Positions 5,921 through 7,416 of a stretch of DNA of 7,416 nucleotides are shown here, one piece after another; the stretch's first letter is position 1, and every line of letters starts with the position of its first letter. The notes under the pieces were generated by a model. The model saw only the letters and a list, made by a program, of their open reading frames with translations, searched no databases and had not been told where the DNA came from. The stretch is from positions 1-7,416 of the forward strand of contig JAEWYV010000065.1 of NCBI GenBank assembly GCA_023458615.1. The letters run 5' to 3'. A program made the translations under genes and the position numbers. The DNA is from Bacillota bacterium (GTDB lineage Bacteria; Bacillota; Clostridia; Christensenellales; CAG-138).

Positions 5921-5950
5921 CAGGTTCCCCCAAATTCAAGAACTACATCC

Positions 5951-5978
5951 AGTATACCATAACAAGACCACAGGCCAA
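5951..5978 (-). promoter_or_regulatory. Promoter of yhhN-rmuC (minus strand)
   Basis: Read on the minus strand, TTGGCC (5978-5973, 4 of 6) and TATACT (5956-5951, 5 of 6) are 16 bp apart. The predicted start, near 5944, gives a leader of about 25 nt ending in the GGGGGAA ribosome site. The core ATGGTATACTG (5960-5950) is identical to that in the opposite-facing promoter at 6105-6115. Confidence 0.6.
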
Positions 5979-6085
5979 AGCGCTATAGACAAGAGAAAAA
6001 CGACGAAGGTCTATGATTGAGTGACATGTTTTGAGAAAAGTATGAAATAATTCTGATAAATGGGGCAGGAATCGATCTTCTTTTA

Positions 6086-6114
6086 TTGAAACGCCTGAAA
6101 GCGAATGGTATACT
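6086..6114 (+). promoter_or_regulatory. Promoter of the IscU-like/GGGtGRT genes
   Basis: TTGAAA (6086-6091, 5 of 6) and TATACT (6109-6114, 5 of 6) are separated by 17 bp. Transcription should start near 6121, with a leader of about 46 nt carrying AGGAGG (6151-6156). The remaining part of the divergent gap (about 5980-6085) is AT-rich, and no gene or clear operator was found in it. Confidence 0.82.
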
Positions 6115-6166
6115 GTACCCTGAATGAATCTGGGTATTCTCAGCAAAACAAGGAGGAATTCCACAC

Positions 6167-6859
6167 ATGCAGTATTCCAGTGAAGTGGAAGAAATGACCT
6201 GCGTCCTAAAAGGCGCAAAGCATGATCCCGCTCCGATTCCCGAGGAGGGCAAGTGGGTCAAGGCAAAGCAGATTACGGACATCAGCGGCTTAACACACGG
6301 TGTTGGCTGGTGCGCTCCTCAGCAGGGCGCCTGCAAGCTCACGCTCAACGTAAAAGCGGGCGTGATTCAGGAAGCATTGGTTGAGACCATTGGCTGCAGC
6401 GGCATGACGCACTCCGCGGCGATGGCGGCGGAAATCCTGCCGGGCAAAACCATCCTCGAAGCGCTCAACAGCGACCTCGTCTGCGATGCAATCAACACCG
6501 CCATGCGCGAGCTGTTCCTGCAGATTGTCTACGGTCGCACGCAGAGCTCGTTCTCCGATGATGGTCTGCCCATTGGTGCCGGCCTCGAAGATCTCGGCAA
6601 GGGCCTTCGCTCTCAGGTTGGAACCATGTACGGCACGCTCGCCAAGGGCCCGCGCTATCTGGAGATGGCGGAAGGGTATGTCCTCGGCATCGCGCTGGAT
6701 GAGGGCGGCGAAATCATCGGCTACAAATTCGTCAGCCTCGGCAAGATGATGGATGCCATCAAGAAGGGCGTCGATCCGAAGGAAGCGTACGAAAAGAACA
6801 TTGGTACCTACGGGCGTTTCGACCAGGCCGCCAAGGTTATCGACCCGCGGAAAGCGTAA
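6167..6859 (+). CDS. IscU/NifU-N-like Fe-S scaffold homologue
   Basis: The 230-residue protein resembles the IscU/NifU N-terminal fold in its middle. GACKLTLNVKAGVIQEALVE (54-73) leads to IGCSGMTHSAAMAAEILPGK (75-94), which parallels the GCGSAIASSSL...KGKT segment of IscU; TILEAL (95-100) also matches. Cys56 and Cys77 align with the first two IscU ligand cysteines. The usual CGD aspartate is absent, and no cysteine lies in the place of the third ligand; Cys12, Cys49 and Cys106 are the only others. From about 120 onward the sequence is peculiar to this subgroup. AGGAGG (6151-6156) lies 10 nt before the ATG. The next gene, 10 nt downstream, is of the GGGtGRT family, and the two occur as a pair in many anaerobes. 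An Fe-S-related role is likely, but scaffold activity is an inference. Confidence 0.85.
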   Translation: MQYSSEVEEMTCVLKGAKHDPAPIPEEGKWVKAKQITDISGLTHGVGWCAPQQGACKLTLNVKAGVIQEALVETIGCSGMTHSAAMAAEILPGKTILEALNSDLVCDAINTAMRELFLQIVYGRTQSSFSDDGLPIGAGLEDLGKGLRSQVGTMYGTLAKGPRYLEMAEGYVLGIALDEGGEIIGYKFVSLGKMMDAIKKGVDPKEAYEKNIGTYGRFDQAAKVIDPRKA

Positions 6860-6869
6860 GGAGGCAGCT

Positions 6870-7416
6870 ATGGCTATTTTTGAAGGTTACGAGAGAAGAA
6901 TCGAAAAGATCAACTGCGAACTGGCGAAGTACGGCATCAAGGACATCAACGAAGCGAAAGCGATCTGCGATGCCAAGGGTATCGACGTATTCTCCATCGT
7001 CCGCGGCATTCAGATGATCGCGTTTGAGAATGCCTGCTGGGCCTATACCGTCGGCGCGGCAATCGCAATCAAGACCGGCGCAACCACTGCTGACAAGGCG
7101 GCGGAAGCCATCGGCCTTGGCCTGCAGGCGTTTTGCATTCCCGGTTCCGTTGCAGATCAGCGCGAAGTCGGCCTTGGCCACGGCAACCTTGCCGCCATGC
7201 TGCTGCGCGAAGAGACCAACTGCTTCTGCTTCCTTGCAGGCCACGAGAGCTTTGCGGCAGCTGAAGGCGCAATCGGCATCGCGAAAACTGCCAACAAGGT
7301 TCGCACCAAGCCCCTCCAGGTTATCCTGAACGGCCTTGGCAAGGACGCGGCGTATGTCATCTCCCGCATCAACGGATTCACCTATCTGGAGACGGAATAT
7401 GACTACTACACCGGCA
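6870..7416 (+). CDS. GGGtGRT-family protein, 5' part (runs off the window)
   Basis: The frame is open from ATG at 6870 to the end of the window, giving 182 residues of a protein that is normally about 330 long. I recognise it as the GGGtGRT family from its start (MAIFEGYERRIEKI), GIQMIAFENACWAYTVGAAI (46-65), GLGHGNLAAMLLREETNCFC (101-120) and TYLETEYDYYTG (171-182). The namesake GGGTGRT motif should fall beyond base 7416 and cannot be seen. AGGAGG (6859-6864) overlaps the stop codon of the IscU-like gene and lies 5 nt before the ATG, so the two genes form an operon with coupled translation. No biochemical function is established for the family; its constant pairing with an IscU-like protein hints at Fe-S cluster or redox chemistry. 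The visible part shows no frameshift. Confidence 0.87.
   Translation, partial: MAIFEGYERRIEKINCELAKYGIKDINEAKAICDAKGIDVFSIVRGIQMIAFENACWAYTVGAAIAIKTGATTADKAAEAIGLGLQAFCIPGSVADQREVGLGHGNLAAMLLREETNCFCFLAGHESFAAAEGAIGIAKTANKVRTKPLQVILNGLGKDAAYVISRINGFTYLETEYDYYTG

Noticed and set aside
5543..5962. A 139-residue plus-strand open frame antisense to the YhhN-type gene.
   Set aside because: The opposite strand encodes a clear YhhN membrane protein; the antisense product is charged and without family features.
6837..7244. A 135-residue minus-strand open frame within the GGGtGRT gene.
   Set aside because: It is antisense to recognisable GGGtGRT sequence and has no ribosome site or domain.

Overview
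The window looks like a chromosomal segment from an anaerobic, low- to mid-GC Gram-positive bacterium, most likely an uncultured member of the Clostridia. Three things point there: strong sigma-A-type promoters with AGGAGG-like ribosome binding sites, the protein families present (a DUF134/UPF0251 regulator with a DUF5320-like Cys-rich small protein, a GGGtGRT protein with an IscU-like partner, and a COG3981 acetyltransferase), and the RmuC variety. The lineage is an inference. No rRNA, tRNA, CRISPR array, insertion sequence or phage gene is visible.

Layout. (1) 3-1514 (+): a polytopic membrane protein of the GT39/PMT_2 glycosyltransferase type. (2) 1515-1785: non-coding, holding an imperfect inverted repeat of about 100 nt (1561-1658) and a consensus promoter (1705-1732). 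(3) 1786-3079 (+): a tight three-gene operon (Nudix hydrolase, GNAT acetyltransferase, stand-alone TfoX C-terminal domain) closed by an intrinsic terminator at 3086-3114. (4) 3121-3870 (+): a metal- or redox-flavoured pair. A 64-residue protein with four Cys-Cys pairs is expressed from a promoter bracketed by two near-identical palindromes; after it comes a DUF134 HTH regulator with its own promoter. (5) 3893-5920 (-): yhhN-type membrane protein then rmuC, 28 nt apart, ending in a terminator shared with the convergent DUF134 gene. (6) 5921-6166: a divergent intergenic region with a promoter on each strand. (7) 6167-7416 (+): an IscU/NifU-like protein followed at once by the 5' part of a GGGtGRT-family gene that runs off the window.

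How the parts may work together. The most interesting segment is 3121-3870. Its architecture (operators over the -35 and the transcription start, a tiny CC-pair protein, then a Cys-rich HTH protein) suggests a small metal- or Fe-S-responsive circuit. The ligand, and the identity of the protein that binds the operator, cannot be read from the sequence. The second point of interest is the IscU-like/GGGtGRT pair, a recurrent two-gene unit of unknown biochemical role in anaerobes. Its IscU-like member keeps the central GC motif of Fe-S scaffolds but has no obvious third ligand cysteine. The remaining genes are recognisable housekeeping or accessory families.
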